Below are positions 21,253 to 33,300 of a stretch of 64,000 nt of DNA, in pieces. The stretch comes from Phaeosaccion multiseriatum (lineage: Eukaryota > Ochrophyta, other classes): positions 372,001 through 436,000 of the forward strand of contig OZ218951.1 of the NCBI GenBank assembly GCA_965112735.1. Direction: 5' to 3'. Numbering within the stretch: the first letter of the stretch is position 1; every line of letters starts with the position of its first letter. The position numbers and the translations under genes are program-made. The notes below the pieces were generated by a model. The model had not been told where the DNA came from. It worked only from the letters and a program-made list of their open reading frames with translations, and did not search any database.

Positions 21253-24200
21253 TTATCTCCCCATCGGAGCAACCAGGCATTCGTCTTCATTTGGAGGCGT
21301 GGTTCTCCCAGAAGGAGTCCCTTCTTCCAATACATCTTCATGTGTAGCAGAAGCAGCAACGGTATCAGCAGCAGCAGCAGCAGCAACGTTGTGGTGGTTC
21401 CCAGCAGCCCCAGCAGCTCCTCCGGACGAGGGCCGGCAGAAAAGTCGTTTCACACACGTTGGAAGGCAGTCGCCAAATCTCCGTGCTCTTCCATGAGTGG
21501 CTGCTCCGCTCACAGAGTCTGTAATCAGTCTCTTGAAGAAACACATTTGAACGATGGCGGCCACAAGTATTGCCACGCTCATTGTAACCAATATAGCCCC
21601 AAACCAGGCCTGGCTGTCTTCGTCTTCATCAGACACGTCGAGCTTCATCAAGAGTGCCAGGAACATGGTCAGGCAAATCAGCCACGCACCCGAGATGTAA
21701 ATGTTGAAGTCAACACCGTCAATGAAAGGTCTGCCGGTGTAAGCGGTGAAGAGGCTGAACAGAGCAAACAGAACCGCAAAGCCAGCCTGTGCTGCCGTAC
21801 CTGGCTTGACAAACGCCAGGACGCCAGTCAGAAGCACGCGACGACCGCACTCGACATTTTCCCAGAGACACATGTTGGGATGATAGGGCTTCCACAGGAA
21901 GGCAGAATAAAGAAGCCTTTCGTCGGACGCTCCTTCTTTCTGCTTCACCGATGACCGTCTGGCCTTCTTGTCTTTGCGCAGAATCCACCACAGGTACAAG
22001 ATGAAAATTCCCACGGGGTACACAGCGATCATGATGCCCGCATAGATGCGAAAGAACACGTGCTTGCTCGTACCGCACTCCAGCGAGTAGTCGGCGCGAA
22101 GGTAGCTCGGATATGGTTCTCCCGAAAAGTCGTTGCGGTCATTCATCAAGGTGTCGTCGCAGGCAAACGTCTGAAACACCACTGCCGTAGTGGGGGTGTA
22201 GACAAAGAACGCGAGGAGCAGGAATCCTTTCCCCATTGAGACCTTCACTTTCTCCTGCCAGGTAGTCTGCTCTTGCTGGATAGGAAAACTCTGAGTCGAT
22301 GCTGATGCCATCTGTTCCAATTGGGGTCCATGCACCAGCTGCGGCGTTGGTTCCCCTTTCATCCCGATCACAAGGTGACCAATACCGCAACACACACCCA
22401 CGAAGAAGATGGTTACCAACGGTAAAAGGGTTGTCATCAAAAGGCGGTCGTAGAAGTTCAGACCCTCCACAATACATCCCGTGGACAGGACCCAATCCAG
22501 GTCAAAGTTGACCACATTCAGCCAGTCCAGCCAAGACTCATATACAGATGGTAGTCTCAGCCCAGTGATTCTCCTGAACTCCGTCAGAATTTGAAACGTG
22601 ACGATTGGGGCTCTCAGCTTCGTCCAGGGCAATCCTTTCAACTTCGCCCAAGTTCCATGGTCGTTCTCCACCACATCATTTCCTGCGTCTCCGGCGTCTT
22701 GGGAATCGTTCACCGCCGTGCTGAAAATCTGGACGATGATGAAGATGATGATAACGAGGGCGACGATGATCACGGTAAAAATAACAATACCAGTTGATCT
22801 CGAGCCGGTAGTACACTTCTCGCAAGCTGAAGTGCTTGTTCTGTAGTAGCCCTTGCTGCACAAAGCGCAGTCTGGCGAGGAGTAAGTAAGGCACAGGGAG
22901 GAACAACAACAGCAACAACCACCACAACAACAATGGGAGTGGGGTGGTGGGGTACAAGACACAAGTAGGTAAGCTTGTTAGAGCTCCTCCGACAACATTG
23001 TGCGTGAAGAAAAGGGAAGGGGGGGGGGGTGGAAATGACCATGAAAAGTATCCCCACACACTTACATGGTCCCTCGTTGCCCTCTTGGCAATAGTCATCT
23101 GTCACTGGAGCTTGTGCGACGTCAGCAACTCCTCCAGCACAGGTATTGGCCGAGGGACACTCCCGAATGGTGTCAGAGCTCAGGGAGGCCTTCCAATACC
23201 CCGGAAGGAGAGGTATGGTGGCAGCCACAACACCGGGTTCGAATTTGTCACAGTCCATTGTATCCCTGTCACACGCCTCACAGCTAGTAAGGCGAGGAGA
23301 CCAATACTCTGACGCTGTGCAGCATGTTACCCCTCCTGTCCCCAGGCTGATGTCTTCACACGTGCACTCTTGTCCGGGACCACAGGTTTCAGAAGAGGCG
23401 GTAAACCCTCCGTAGCAACATTCAGCGGTGTTGGAAGAAATTGCTGGAAGACCTCCGCTTTCCTCGAATACGGTGATATTTGCTGAGCGATGACCACCAA
23501 TGCCCCCTGCGCTTATATTCGCCCGGTTGCTATTGACAGCAGTCAACCCATACAAACGCAGTTGTGCCTCGTCCGCCAAAAACACGGCTCCTCCTGTACC
23601 GCCCGCTTCGTTGCCTCGCAGAATCGTATCCTCCACCTCCAGCACTCCTGCTGCTCCGACATGAATAGCACCCCCATCTTCGGTTGCAAGGTTGTCGTCG
23701 AATGTACACCTCTCGATGTCACGAGACGAAGACAAAAGACCCGCAAGTTCGTCCTCGAAGGCAGTTAAGCTGTCCAATTTCCTTGTCATAAGAAGTGCTC
23801 CACCATTGACGGCAGCATTTCCAACGAAACGACTGTCAAATACTACGATGGCCCTGGGGGAAGTCATGTAGATCGCACCACCGTCAATGGTCGCAATATT
23901 TCTGGCGAAGAGGAAGAATTCTACGCCAAGCGAGTGTCCCCTGCTGTAGATGGCGCCACCGAAACTTGCGACGTTTCGCTCGAAGACTACTCTAGTACGC
24001 GATGAACCCGCAAGACTCCCGCCGAGCCCAAGGTATATCGCGCCACCAAGTGTGCCTGCCATGTTGTCTCGAAACAAAACGCGGTCGACAAGCCACACGA
24101 AACCATTCGACGACACAGAGATGCCCCCACCCTCAGTCGCTGAAGACGGAAGGGTTCAGAGAGGAGAGAGACAGAGAGGAAGGCAGAGAGAGAGACACAC

Positions 24201-26067
24201 ATAGGAAGACAGAGAGAGATTGTGTGGAACATGAGACGAAAACAAGAAAATGGAAGGCACGTATAGAAAGATAGACAGAAGTAGGGAGAGGGGCAACATG
24301 ATTTGCAATGTGCTGCAAAGCCGACCGCCAGACCTCCCTTCACAACCTCATCCAGGGTCCTGACAACTCACCTGAATTACCGACGAAGCTAGCATTCCCG
24401 GTAATATTTATATTTGCGTTCAGGATCGAACTTATCCCGCCGCCGGATATCTGCGCTTGGTTAAAAGCCACCCTGGCATCGTCCAATATTGTGATAGGGT
24501 TTGTACTCGCCGCGAGTATTCCACCCCCTCCTTGTGCGCTGTTGTTGGCAATGGAGGAACGTGAGGTCATCGTAAGCTGTGCCCAGAGAGCCAAGTGAAG
24601 CCCTCCTCCACTACCCGCTGCTGTGTTCATGAACACTTGGGCATCATCGTTTAATGTCACTTCGGTCCCCTCCCCAACTTGTATACCTCCGCCAGCCAAC
24701 CCCGTGGCCGTATTCCACGATACTTGGCCAGTACCACTCAAGGTCAAATGGCTTTTCCCCCCGACAATTGAAGTGGTATCACTTTCAAGGTATATACCTC
24801 CACCGTTACTCGCTGTATTTAATGACACTTGGGCACTGTCCCTCAAGGTCACTCGGCTGCCCAGACCCACAGACATCCCTCCTCCAAGCGAAAGACCCTC
24901 GCCAGAAAACGCAGTGTTCGATGACACTTGGGCACTGCCACTGAGGGTCACTTGGCTGTTCCGGTCCGCGCTGATGCCTCCTCCAAAAAGGCCAGCAGTA
25001 TTCGATAAAACTTGAGAATTGCCACTCAAAGTCACTTGACTTTCACCATGCCCATGAATCCCTCCTCCAAAAGAGGCAGCAGCATTCGATGAGACTTGAG
25101 CATCGTCCCTCAAGGTCACTTGGCTTCCCTGCGACGCCCAGATCCCTCCTCCACTGCCGGCGGCGGTATTCGATGACACTCGGGCATTGCCACTCAAGGT
25201 CACTTGGCCGCCCTCCCCCACAAAGATCCCTCCTCCACCAAATCTAGGAGCAGTATTCGATGACACCTGGGCATCGTCGCCTAAGGTGATTGTGCAGTTT
25301 GGGCTTCCATATATCCCTCCTCCAAGCTCTGCACTATTCCTACTAACGATCGCCCCACCGTAAAGTGACAACTCTTGACTGAAGTCGATGGCACCCCCTA
25401 CGCCGTCAGCGGTGTTGTCAGAAAATGTCGTATTGCCAGAGACAAGAGCAGTGCTGACACTGACTGCACCACCTGCTGAACGGAGCTCACCACCTGGGTC
25501 ACTTGCCCGATTGTAGCTGAGGACGTTGGTACCAGAGCAGATAAGGGTTGAGCAAGCAATGGCACCCCCATTGCCTTGAGATGTGCTGTTCGAGATGATA
25601 ACTCCTCCATCAAGGTATACGGTGTTATCAAAGTCGATCCGCGCAATGCTTCCACCGCTGAAAGTTGAGTATCCGTTGACGATCTTCAAGTCTGCAAGAT
25701 GCAGGGAGGCGCGGCTCGACAAGACAAAGAGGGGAGTCGCGTTGCCTCCATCGAGAGAAGAAATGTCCGAACCCAGACCAGTGACTGTGAGTAAGGAGCC
25801 CTCACCGACCAGAATGAATTCCGTCATGAGGACATCTGCCTCCCAAGACACAGTAAAGGTCTCGCCAGGCGCGGCCACGGCCTCCACCACTTCAGGCACG
25901 TCCGCACCAGATGTCACCACAAAACTCGTCTGCGCAGAGACAAGCCTTGGGTGGTAAAGAAGAAGCAGGACCAGAAGGGCAGGCCGAAGGAGGAGACGTC
26001 CGAGAGAAGGAGGCAGCAGCATCACGCACAGCTCTTGTTGCAGAGCACTTGCTTGTTGGTTGGTCAA
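21253..26067 (-). CDS. Beta-helix repeat, cysteine-rich, multi-TM surface protein (3 exons)
   Basis: Exons 26067-24372, 24139-23066 and 22871-21253 join through GT-AG introns of 232 and 194 bp; both junctions keep frame and give 1462 residues. Order: signal peptide (LLLRPALLVLLLLYHPRLVSA; the start may be the second ATG at 26022); a long right-handed beta-helix region of SSNTA..GGGI-type repeats like those of polymorphic outer membrane and pectate-lyase-like proteins (to ~residue 760); a cysteine-rich region (CCTASEYW..CEACD, CALCSKGYY..CEKC); then about seven transmembrane helices and a cytosolic tail. This layout is typical of large heterokont surface proteins. It is the only spliced gene in the viral part, so I take it as a cellular gene, resident or captured. 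Ligand and role are unknown. Confidence 0.82.
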
Positions 26068-26130
26068 TGTGCCTCAGAGTAGAAAGAAAAAGACCTGATT
26101 GACAAAAAAAAATTGAAGGAAAGTTAGCAG

Positions 26131-26165
26131 GTCACGTCACTGTGAAAGTTAGAAGATCACGTCAC
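26131..26165 (-). promoter_or_regulatory. Tandem bZIP-type TGACGTGA sites
   Basis: Two copies of TCACGTCACTGT (reverse complement ACAGTGACGTGA) start at 26132 and 26157, within a repeated GAAAGTTAG-based unit 25 bp long, about 65-100 bp upstream of the beta-helix gene. TGACGT is the core for bZIP factors, including algal aureochromes. The rest of the 26068-26381 gap is AT-rich with two GGGCCGAAACAT copies and no gene. Confidence 0.4.
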
Positions 26166-26381
26166 TGTTTCAAGCATTTTTTTCACTTCGGGCCGAAACA
26201 TCACTTTGGGCCGAAACATAATCCAGTGAAAAATCCAGCTCTCTGACAGCGATGAAGCCCCTCCTTCAGCAACAGCACAAGTCATTAAAAAGGTTTCAGT
26301 TTTTTTGAAAGAGCTGGCTCTAAAGTTTGAGTTTCAGTATTGCCACACGACGGTTACAGAATCGGAATTGTGGTATGTCTT

Positions 26382-28475
26382 TTAAAAAGGAGTGCCAACG
26401 TCCTTGATCTGTGTGGCCAATGTGGACTGGAGCTTGCCATCTTCGAGCTTCACACCGTTGTGAGTCATTGGACTCCACCACTTGGCTGGTACCATTCTGG
26501 TCTTGTCGTGGAGCAGGTCATTCCCTTTGTTTATGAGACCTACGTCTCTTTCTTTTCCGACCGTCAGTGCCAAGTTGGTAAGCACCATTTCCAGGTTGTG
26601 GTAGTGTCCTATAAAGGCCAAGTCTCCCTTCCAAGCATCCGGATGCATGATCCATGGAGTCCAGAAGTTGTGCAGCAGATTGGTGTGTAGAATATACTTT
26701 TCGTGCTGCGAGTCGACGCCGAAGCCAAGCTTGGACCCCACAGGGCCGAGTAGACTACGAAAGGGGCCGAGTACCGCAAGTATTGCAGCCTTGACGCTCG
26801 ATTTGGGGGAATACCCCTCGAAGAATGTCTCGACAGGATCGAGGCGGAAAGCTTTTCCTACATGTACATAGGACCCTGCAACGACATTTGCTGGCACCGG
26901 TACAAGATCTCCTCGTTGATAATAGTGTTTGAAGTCGACGTTGAAGTCATCGAAAGCTTTGCCAAGGGCTTTGCTTCCTACAGCAGGACTGGAAAAGACC
27001 GTGCCTCGCACTTGGACGTACTCACCTGGCTCGGATGCTTTCGTCCACTTCTCTTTTTCGATCTGCAACACACAGTCAAGAGCAGAGACGGTTGCAAGTG
27101 CAGCACCAAGACTGTGCCCGGTCACAGTGATGGTGTCGACGGTCTTCTTGCTACACATATCTCGGACAATGTGACGCACGGCGGTAGCCAGGGACTGCTC
27201 TTTTTCAAAGTCTTTGTCTGGCTCCTTGTTCTGGACAGGTTGTACGAGATTCTTCAGGAGCGGGATTCCCTCCCCCACCTCCGCCAAAAGGCTGCCAAAG
27301 TCTCTGGTCCATGAAGAGGAGGAGGGGGAAGGGGGAGAGGGAGATGGTCTCGCAGGAGCAGTAGCAGGAGCAGTAGCAGTAGCAGTAGCAGTAGCAGTAG
27401 CAGTAGCAGTAGCAGTAGCAGTAGCAGTAGCAGTAGCAGTAGCAGTGGGGAACGTCTTGCCTGATGATTCCATTTCCTTCCCCTCGCCATCACGCGCGTA
27501 TAGACCCAAAAAGCCCCTGTGAATACCAATATTGTATACAGTTGTTGTCTTGTGCACAGTTTTTTGCGGGAGGAAGGGCATCAGGAGGAGCCAGCGTACC
27601 CAGGATATCCACAACCTCTCTGCCTCTTTGCGCTTGTGCCACAGAACCATGCCAAGCTTGACATCCTCGTGCCATTCTGATTCAGTGATGGTCCCTCTGA
27701 ACACGAGAGTGAGGTCTTTGGTGCTCGGTGTGTAGCCCACAAACCCGGCGAAGGTCGGGCGTTCACTCGTTGCCAGATAGCTCTGTGCCGTGGAGAAAAG
27801 CACTCGCACTACCGTAAAGTCGTCTGGGATCTCCTTGACGTTCGACTTCAAGAAGGCCTCGAGTAGGTCCTTCTGGTCTTTGCCATCGAGGTCTACCTCT
27901 CGCTGAAGGAGGCACTTTCCATAGTTGAGATTCGTCTTGTCCCACACGAACAGATCGTAGACAGCTTGAACCAGCTCTCCGTACATAATGTCGCTACTTA
28001 CGGCCGCACGTATCGCCATCTTGCCGCTGCCGTCTTCTTCCTTCTCCATTGCTTTTCGCAAAGAGGCTTTTGCATCCGGTAATCGCATCTTGAAGAAGAC
28101 CTCCAGGTACTTGTATCCGGCAAAGAGACCTGTCGTAAGTAACAAGAGAACGCAGGCGTTTTGTACGCCTTGTGGCATCCGTTCAAAAAGGTCTCCAGTC
28201 TTTGTGAGGAGAGTTCCGACCGGGTCAGGCATTACTCTCCGAAAGAGATAGGACGCTTCGGTCAGTATGTTGCCGCCTCTCAGTGCTGTTGTGGTGGCGA
28301 CAATGAGAGGTACTGTCGTTCTTCTCATGTCGCAGGTGGATCTGTTCGGTATTCGTCGACAGTCCCCTGCTTTATGTACGGGCAGAGAAACGAAGGCTTG
28401 TGTTGGTGGAGCCACGAGGTGGACCGAACATACTACAATGAAGGCATGCGCGAAGAAGCGTCGTGAAAGCAGCAT
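26382..28475 (-). CDS. Class 3 (fungal-type) lipase with plastid-targeting-like leader
   Basis: 697 residues. An alpha/beta-hydrolase of the triacylglycerol lipase class 3 family: the oxyanion region LTLVFRGT, the nucleophile elbow VTGHSLGAALA (Ser near residue 452), YQRGDLVPVP with the likely catalytic Asp, and a C-terminal His-rich GHYHNLEMVL. The leader is a signal peptide ending TQA|F, followed by a Ser/Arg/Thr-rich stretch without acids, which matches heterokont bipartite plastid signals. A (Thr-Ala)n insert (~residues 343-374) from an AGCAGT microsatellite lies between the oxyanion strand and the nucleophile. ATG 28475 is chosen because it begins the leader; the frame before it is a CGCA-type microsatellite. 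It probably acts on plastid glycerolipids (inference). Intronless. Confidence 0.85.
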   Translation of the reverse strand: MLLSRRFFAHAFIVVCSVHLVAPPTQAFVSLPVHKAGDCRRIPNRSTCDMRRTTVPLIVATTTALRGGNILTEASYLFRRVMPDPVGTLLTKTGDLFERMPQGVQNACVLLLLTTGLFAGYKYLEVFFKMRLPDAKASLRKAMEKEEDGSGKMAIRAAVSSDIMYGELVQAVYDLFVWDKTNLNYGKCLLQREVDLDGKDQKDLLEAFLKSNVKEIPDDFTVVRVLFSTAQSYLATSERPTFAGFVGYTPSTKDLTLVFRGTITESEWHEDVKLGMVLWHKRKEAERLWISWVRWLLLMPFLPQKTVHKTTTVYNIGIHRGFLGLYARDGEGKEMESSGKTFPTATATATATATATATATATATATATAPATAPARPSPSPPSPSSSSWTRDFGSLLAEVGEGIPLLKNLVQPVQNKEPDKDFEKEQSLATAVRHIVRDMCSKKTVDTITVTGHSLGAALATVSALDCVLQIEKEKWTKASEPGEYVQVRGTVFSSPAVGSKALGKAFDDFNVDFKHYYQRGDLVPVPANVVAGSYVHVGKAFRLDPVETFFEGYSPKSSVKAAILAVLGPFRSLLGPVGSKLGFGVDSQHEKYILHTNLLHNFWTPWIMHPDAWKGDLAFIGHYHNLEMVLTNLALTVGKERDVGLINKGNDLLHDKTRMVPAKWWSPMTHNGVKLEDGKLQSTLATQIKDVGTPF

Positions 28476-28654
28476 GGTGGTATTCGTCGACAAACACGCA
28501 CACACGCACGCACGCACGCACGCACGCACACACCCCTCCTTTACTGTATGAGTAGAGAAAGAACGGCTGTGGTACCAGCTGTGGTACCAGCTGTGGTAGC
28601 AGCTGTGGCACAAGCTGTGGCACAAGCAAGTGCCTGGTCCTGGTCGTGCGACTT

Positions 28655-29938
28655 TCACGACAGCTTCGGTACAGCGGCCTTGTCCGTGTCCACGCGGTAC
28701 AAAGGGTTTCGAAGGCGGTATGGGATGGAGGTCAAGGAGTCTTGTAGTGGTCCACTTTCGTAGATGTTCGTAATTTCGTCGAGGGAGATGACGTGATTGA
28801 AGAACTGCATGTTCACGAGTTCTCCTCGGAAAGCTCGTATGTTCAAAGCGGGCTTGCTACCCACGAACACTTTACCGATGGAGCTCCCCAGAATCTTGGA
28901 GGTGGCATCCCCGCATGGGGCAACACTATTGCGCAAGGAGACATTGTCCACCACTTCGCCGTCCATAAAGAGAGTGATGAGGGAGTTGTTTGCAACGAGA
29001 GTCATGTTCACCCAACGCTGGAGCGGGACGTAGTTGGCTTTGAGATTGACGAAACGACAATTGTCCGCTAAGAAAGCAGGCGCAATCCCGGGTTCCTCTG
29101 AGTACAAGGAGTTATTCTCACCAAACACGGTCCGGAGCTTGAAGACCATCTTATTGGATCGCTTTTGGAGAACGACCGCAGTGCTCACATCGTTCCACTT
29201 AATGTCGCCGTCTGCGTTCTCATGTGAGCGAAGCAGTACAGTTTTGTCCTGGGACAACTCGGAAAGGTTGTCGATATAGATCCAGAAGGAGTAGGTGAAT
29301 TCGCGTCCATTCTTTAGCTGCGGGTAGTTACCAACGACTTTGGCGAGATGTTTCTGCGACGGCCGTACAGGATCAAGGAGGAAGCGACTGCCTTTCTGGG
29401 ACCTGTTCTTGAAGAAGCTATACACGAGGGCCAACACAATGAAAAGCAGGACGACACTACATATGATAAGCATCGTGGTCACTATTTCGTTTCTGGTCTT
29501 GCTCCAGAAATCAGTCAGCTGTTTGGACAATCCCGGGGAAGGAGACTCCTTCACCTCCAACACCCCTTCTGGCATCGGTAGTCGAGTCGTCCCAGTGTTT
29601 AGATTGAGACCACCGTCTATCCGCGGACCATCTCCGCCTCCGGAACCTCGATCGAACCCACCGTCTCTCCTCGGGCCTCCTCCGGAACCTCGATCTGGGT
29701 ACCCTTTCCCTCTCCCACGATCTAGTTTCGAGGACCATCCACCTCCTCCAGCAGGTCCAGGCGCATCTTGTCTCTTTCCACCTCCACCCCCATCAGCGTC
29801 TCTCGTGGACCCTTTCCCTCCTTTCCACCATTCTACTTTGTCTCGTCCTCCTCCTCCTCCTCCTCCTCCACCTTCCGGTCCCATACCCCTCCTCGTTCCT
29901 TGACTAGCCTCCCCTGATCCTGACCCTCGTAGACCGTT

Positions 29939-29984
<46 letters not shown>

Positions 29985-29985
29985 A

Positions 29986-30038
<53 letters not shown>

Positions 30039-30256
30039 ACTCCTGCTCCTGCTCCTACTCCTGCTCCTCTTCCCTCAGTAGGTCCTGTTTGGATTGGCCG
30101 GTCAGACCTTCCGGGCAGGAAAGTCTTCTTCGATCCCTGCAGTTCTGACAAGTCTGGTAAGGGCCCGTATCGGATCGGTGCTGGCATGGCTGGACCTGCT
30201 GCCCCGCCACCAGACTCTGGTTGAAAAGGATTGTCAACCTTCATGTTTTCTTCCAT
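28655..30256 (-). CDS. LamG/concanavalin-like domain membrane protein of giant-virus type
   Basis: 533 residues. A Gly-rich N-terminal half with GAGAGV repeats (from a GCAGGA microsatellite, 29938-30066) leads to one transmembrane helix (~residues 258-284), then a laminin-G/concanavalin-like domain: FTYSFWIYIDNLSEL, VLLRS, WVNMTLVANNSLITLFMDGEVVDNV, and FRGELVNMQFFNHVISLDEI. Proteins with one membrane helix and this domain are common in algal giant viruses and are likely virion surface or membrane components (family knowledge). It is divergent from the helicase gene with a 71-bp shared promoter gap. Confidence 0.85.
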
Positions 30257-30327
30257 GGTTTTACTTATGCCAGAGATTTTCCTTTACCAGGATTACATTT
30301 TTCTTGCGTGATTGTAAAAGGGTGTAC

Positions 30328-33300
30328 ATGTCTCTGCGACACAAGGAATGGTTTCTTCCAAATCGCGTTGGCTTTTACACGTGGATCAACCAGGAGTTCT
30401 TTGGCACCAATAGTGATGGCACGCCTCTACCCGAGCCAGCCCAAGAGCAGGACCAAGAGCAGGACCAGGAGCAGGACCAAGAGCCAGACCAAGAGCCAGA
30501 CCAAGAGCCAGACCAAGAGCCGGACCCAGAGCAGGAGCCAGAGCAGGAGTCAGAGCAGGAGTCAGAGAAGGGGTCAGAGCAGGACCAGGAGCAGCAGGGA
30601 CCAGAGCAGGAGTCAGAGAAGGGGTCAGAGCAGGAGTCAGAGAAGGAGTCAGAGCAGGGCCAAGATGGGGAACAGCATCAACCGAGCGACAGAGAAGGAC
30701 ACGCAGATAAGAGACCTGCTTCTGACGCAGTAAAACTGGGTGGAGGCTCGACCGGAGAAGATGAAAGTCGCGTACCGGATAGCGTGCTTCCTCCCATACG
30801 CGGCGCGAAGAGTTATGCAGACGATGGAGATGATCAATCCGATGAGAATAGTGATAGTGATAGTGAAAGTGAAGAAGGGAAAGACGAAGCGAGTGATAAG
30901 GAAGGACGTCAGTCTGAGAAGACGACGGAAGCAACCCAAGAGCCCCAACCAGACTTGCAGGTGACGGTGAATAGAGTTGGAAATAGGAACGCGAAGGGCA
31001 ACGAGAAGGGGAAGGAACAGGGTATGGGGGACGAGGAGAAGATGGACAGAGAGAGTGAGGCTAACAAACCAGGTGAAGGAGAGAAGCAGGGCGATGAACC
31101 ATTGGGCGAAGCGAGGATGGAGAATGACGACGACGAGAAGAAGGAGGGCGCAGATAACGAAAGGCGCGAAGGAGAGAAGGAGAACGCAGAGGAAGGGGAG
31201 GGTGAGGAGGAGGAGAAGAAGAAGGAGAGCGCAGAGGTAGGAGAGGGTGGGGAGGAGGAAAAGGAGGACGCAGAGGAAGGGAAGGGCGAAAAGGAGGAGA
31301 AGGAGAAGGAGAAGGAGAAGGATGAAGAGGAGGAGAAGGAGATCATAAAGTTCTTCCCTCACCAGAAGTTTGTTCGCGACTACCTACAGGAGTACAGTCC
31401 GTACCGTGGACTGCTCCTCTATCATGGCCTTGGATCAGGAAAGACTGCTACCGCCATTCTGACGAACGACTTTATCGACAAGTCAAACAAAACCGTGGTC
31501 CTTTTACCCAAGTATCTGAAGACGAATTTCATCCAGGAGATTCGCAAGTTCGGTGTCAAGAGCTTGAGCGAGTATGAGTTCATCCACTATGATGGCTTCA
31601 GAGAAGGGGTGGAAGACAAGTACCCGCCCGAGTTCTTTGCCAACAAAACGATTATCATCGACGAAGTGCACAACTTTATTCGACAATGTGATAACTTGAC
31701 GTTAGCCAAGCATCTCTGGTCCAGTATATTCGTGGCGGAGGACATCAAGCTTCTTTGTCTCTCAGGGACTCCCGTCGTGAACAAGCCTCAGGAGCTGTCG
31801 CTGTTGCTGAATCTGCTCAAGGGTCCTCAAGACATTTACGTCATTCCGGTCGCCAGTGAGAACCTCTTCCAAACCTTGCAAACGCTCGCCGAAAAGACAC
31901 GGAAGGTGGACCAACTCGTGTACGATCAGTATCGGAAGGAGGCACGATTCACAATGGTCCCTAGGCGATTTGAGCTCTCTCCCAGCGGGAAGCCGACCGT
32001 GATGTACAATCCGGAAGTTATGGCACACGAAGACGTGATTCAGAACGTGGAAGAGCTCGTAGGGGGCAAGGTCGAGAGACAAATGAACGTGGCCTTGCCG
32101 ATCGACTTGCAAACGTTTGAGAAGAACTTCATCGACTACTCGAGCGGGTCGGCCAAGAACCACAGCCTATTTATGCGTCGTATTCTGGGAACTGTTAGTT
32201 TCTTCGAAGTACGCAATATGAACCTGTACCCTGAGGTCGAAAAGCTAGAGATTGTGGAAGCTGTCATGGGGGAGCATCAGTTCTCGCAGTACGTCCGGAT
32301 GCGACAGTTGGAGATAAAGCTAGAGGAAGACCAGAAGCGCTTCCGCAAGAAGGGCGACGAGATTTCGGTCTCCAATTACCGCGCATACTCCAGAATAGCA
32401 GGGAACTTTGTGTTCCCGAAGAGTTTGCACAGGCCCATCAAGCAGCACATACGCATCGACGTAAAGAAGGGGGACGCCGACAATAACGAGTTGGCTGCGA
32501 ACGCAAATACGAGTAAGCATGTAGACAAGCTATACCAAGCGAGACTGGTCGAGATTACAACGAAGCTCCTGGAACAGCAAGAGAAGTATCTGGGCAAGGA
32601 CAGAGAGTTGCGCATTCACTCGCCGAAGTACTTTCACCTTCTGCAGAACATGGAGGATATGGACAAGTGTGAGGGGAATGTATTGGTATACTCCGAGTAC
32701 CGCAACCTCGAAGGCATCTTCTTATTCGCAGCGACACTGAATGCGAATGGGTATAGTGAAATGGACCTTCAGAAGCAAGGATCGGGCGGAAAATGGAAGG
32801 TCCGTGTCAAGGAGGGGCAAGACCCGCGCAAGAGGTACTACATCTATAACGACAACATGGAGCGCAATGCGCTGATGCTGAAGATCTTTAACAACGAGGT
32901 GAATGATGACGTGCGCGATCAACTGGAGAATCCGCACGTTTTGAATACGACCAATACGGAAGGGGAAAACTGCAGAGTCATGATGATCACCGCGTCCGGC
33001 TCAGAAGGCATCTCCCTCCGCAATGTGCGCTCGGTGCATATTCTCGAGCCTTTCTGGAACTACAATCGCATCAGTCAGGTGATTGGTAGATCTGCCCGAG
33101 CGTACTCCCATGCCGATCTCCCTCCGGAGAAAAGGAAGGTGAAGGTGTTTATGTACGTGGCCAAGCTTCCCGCGGAAGCAGACTACACGGAGACCACTAC
33201 GAGCGACGAACACCTGCTACAGACGGCCGAGTTCAAGAAGGGTATCACTGACCAATTCCTCACGCTGATGAAGCTCTCGGCAGTGGACTGCACGCGCAAT

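Noticed and set aside
26102-26119. Mimivirus-like early promoter motif AAAAATTGA
   Set aside because: On the + strand it points toward no + strand gene; the near gene is on the minus strand. Likely chance in an A-rich run.
30094-30327. N-terminal extension of the helicase
   Set aside because: It overlaps the start of the LamG gene on the other strand; the conserved viral start is at 30328.
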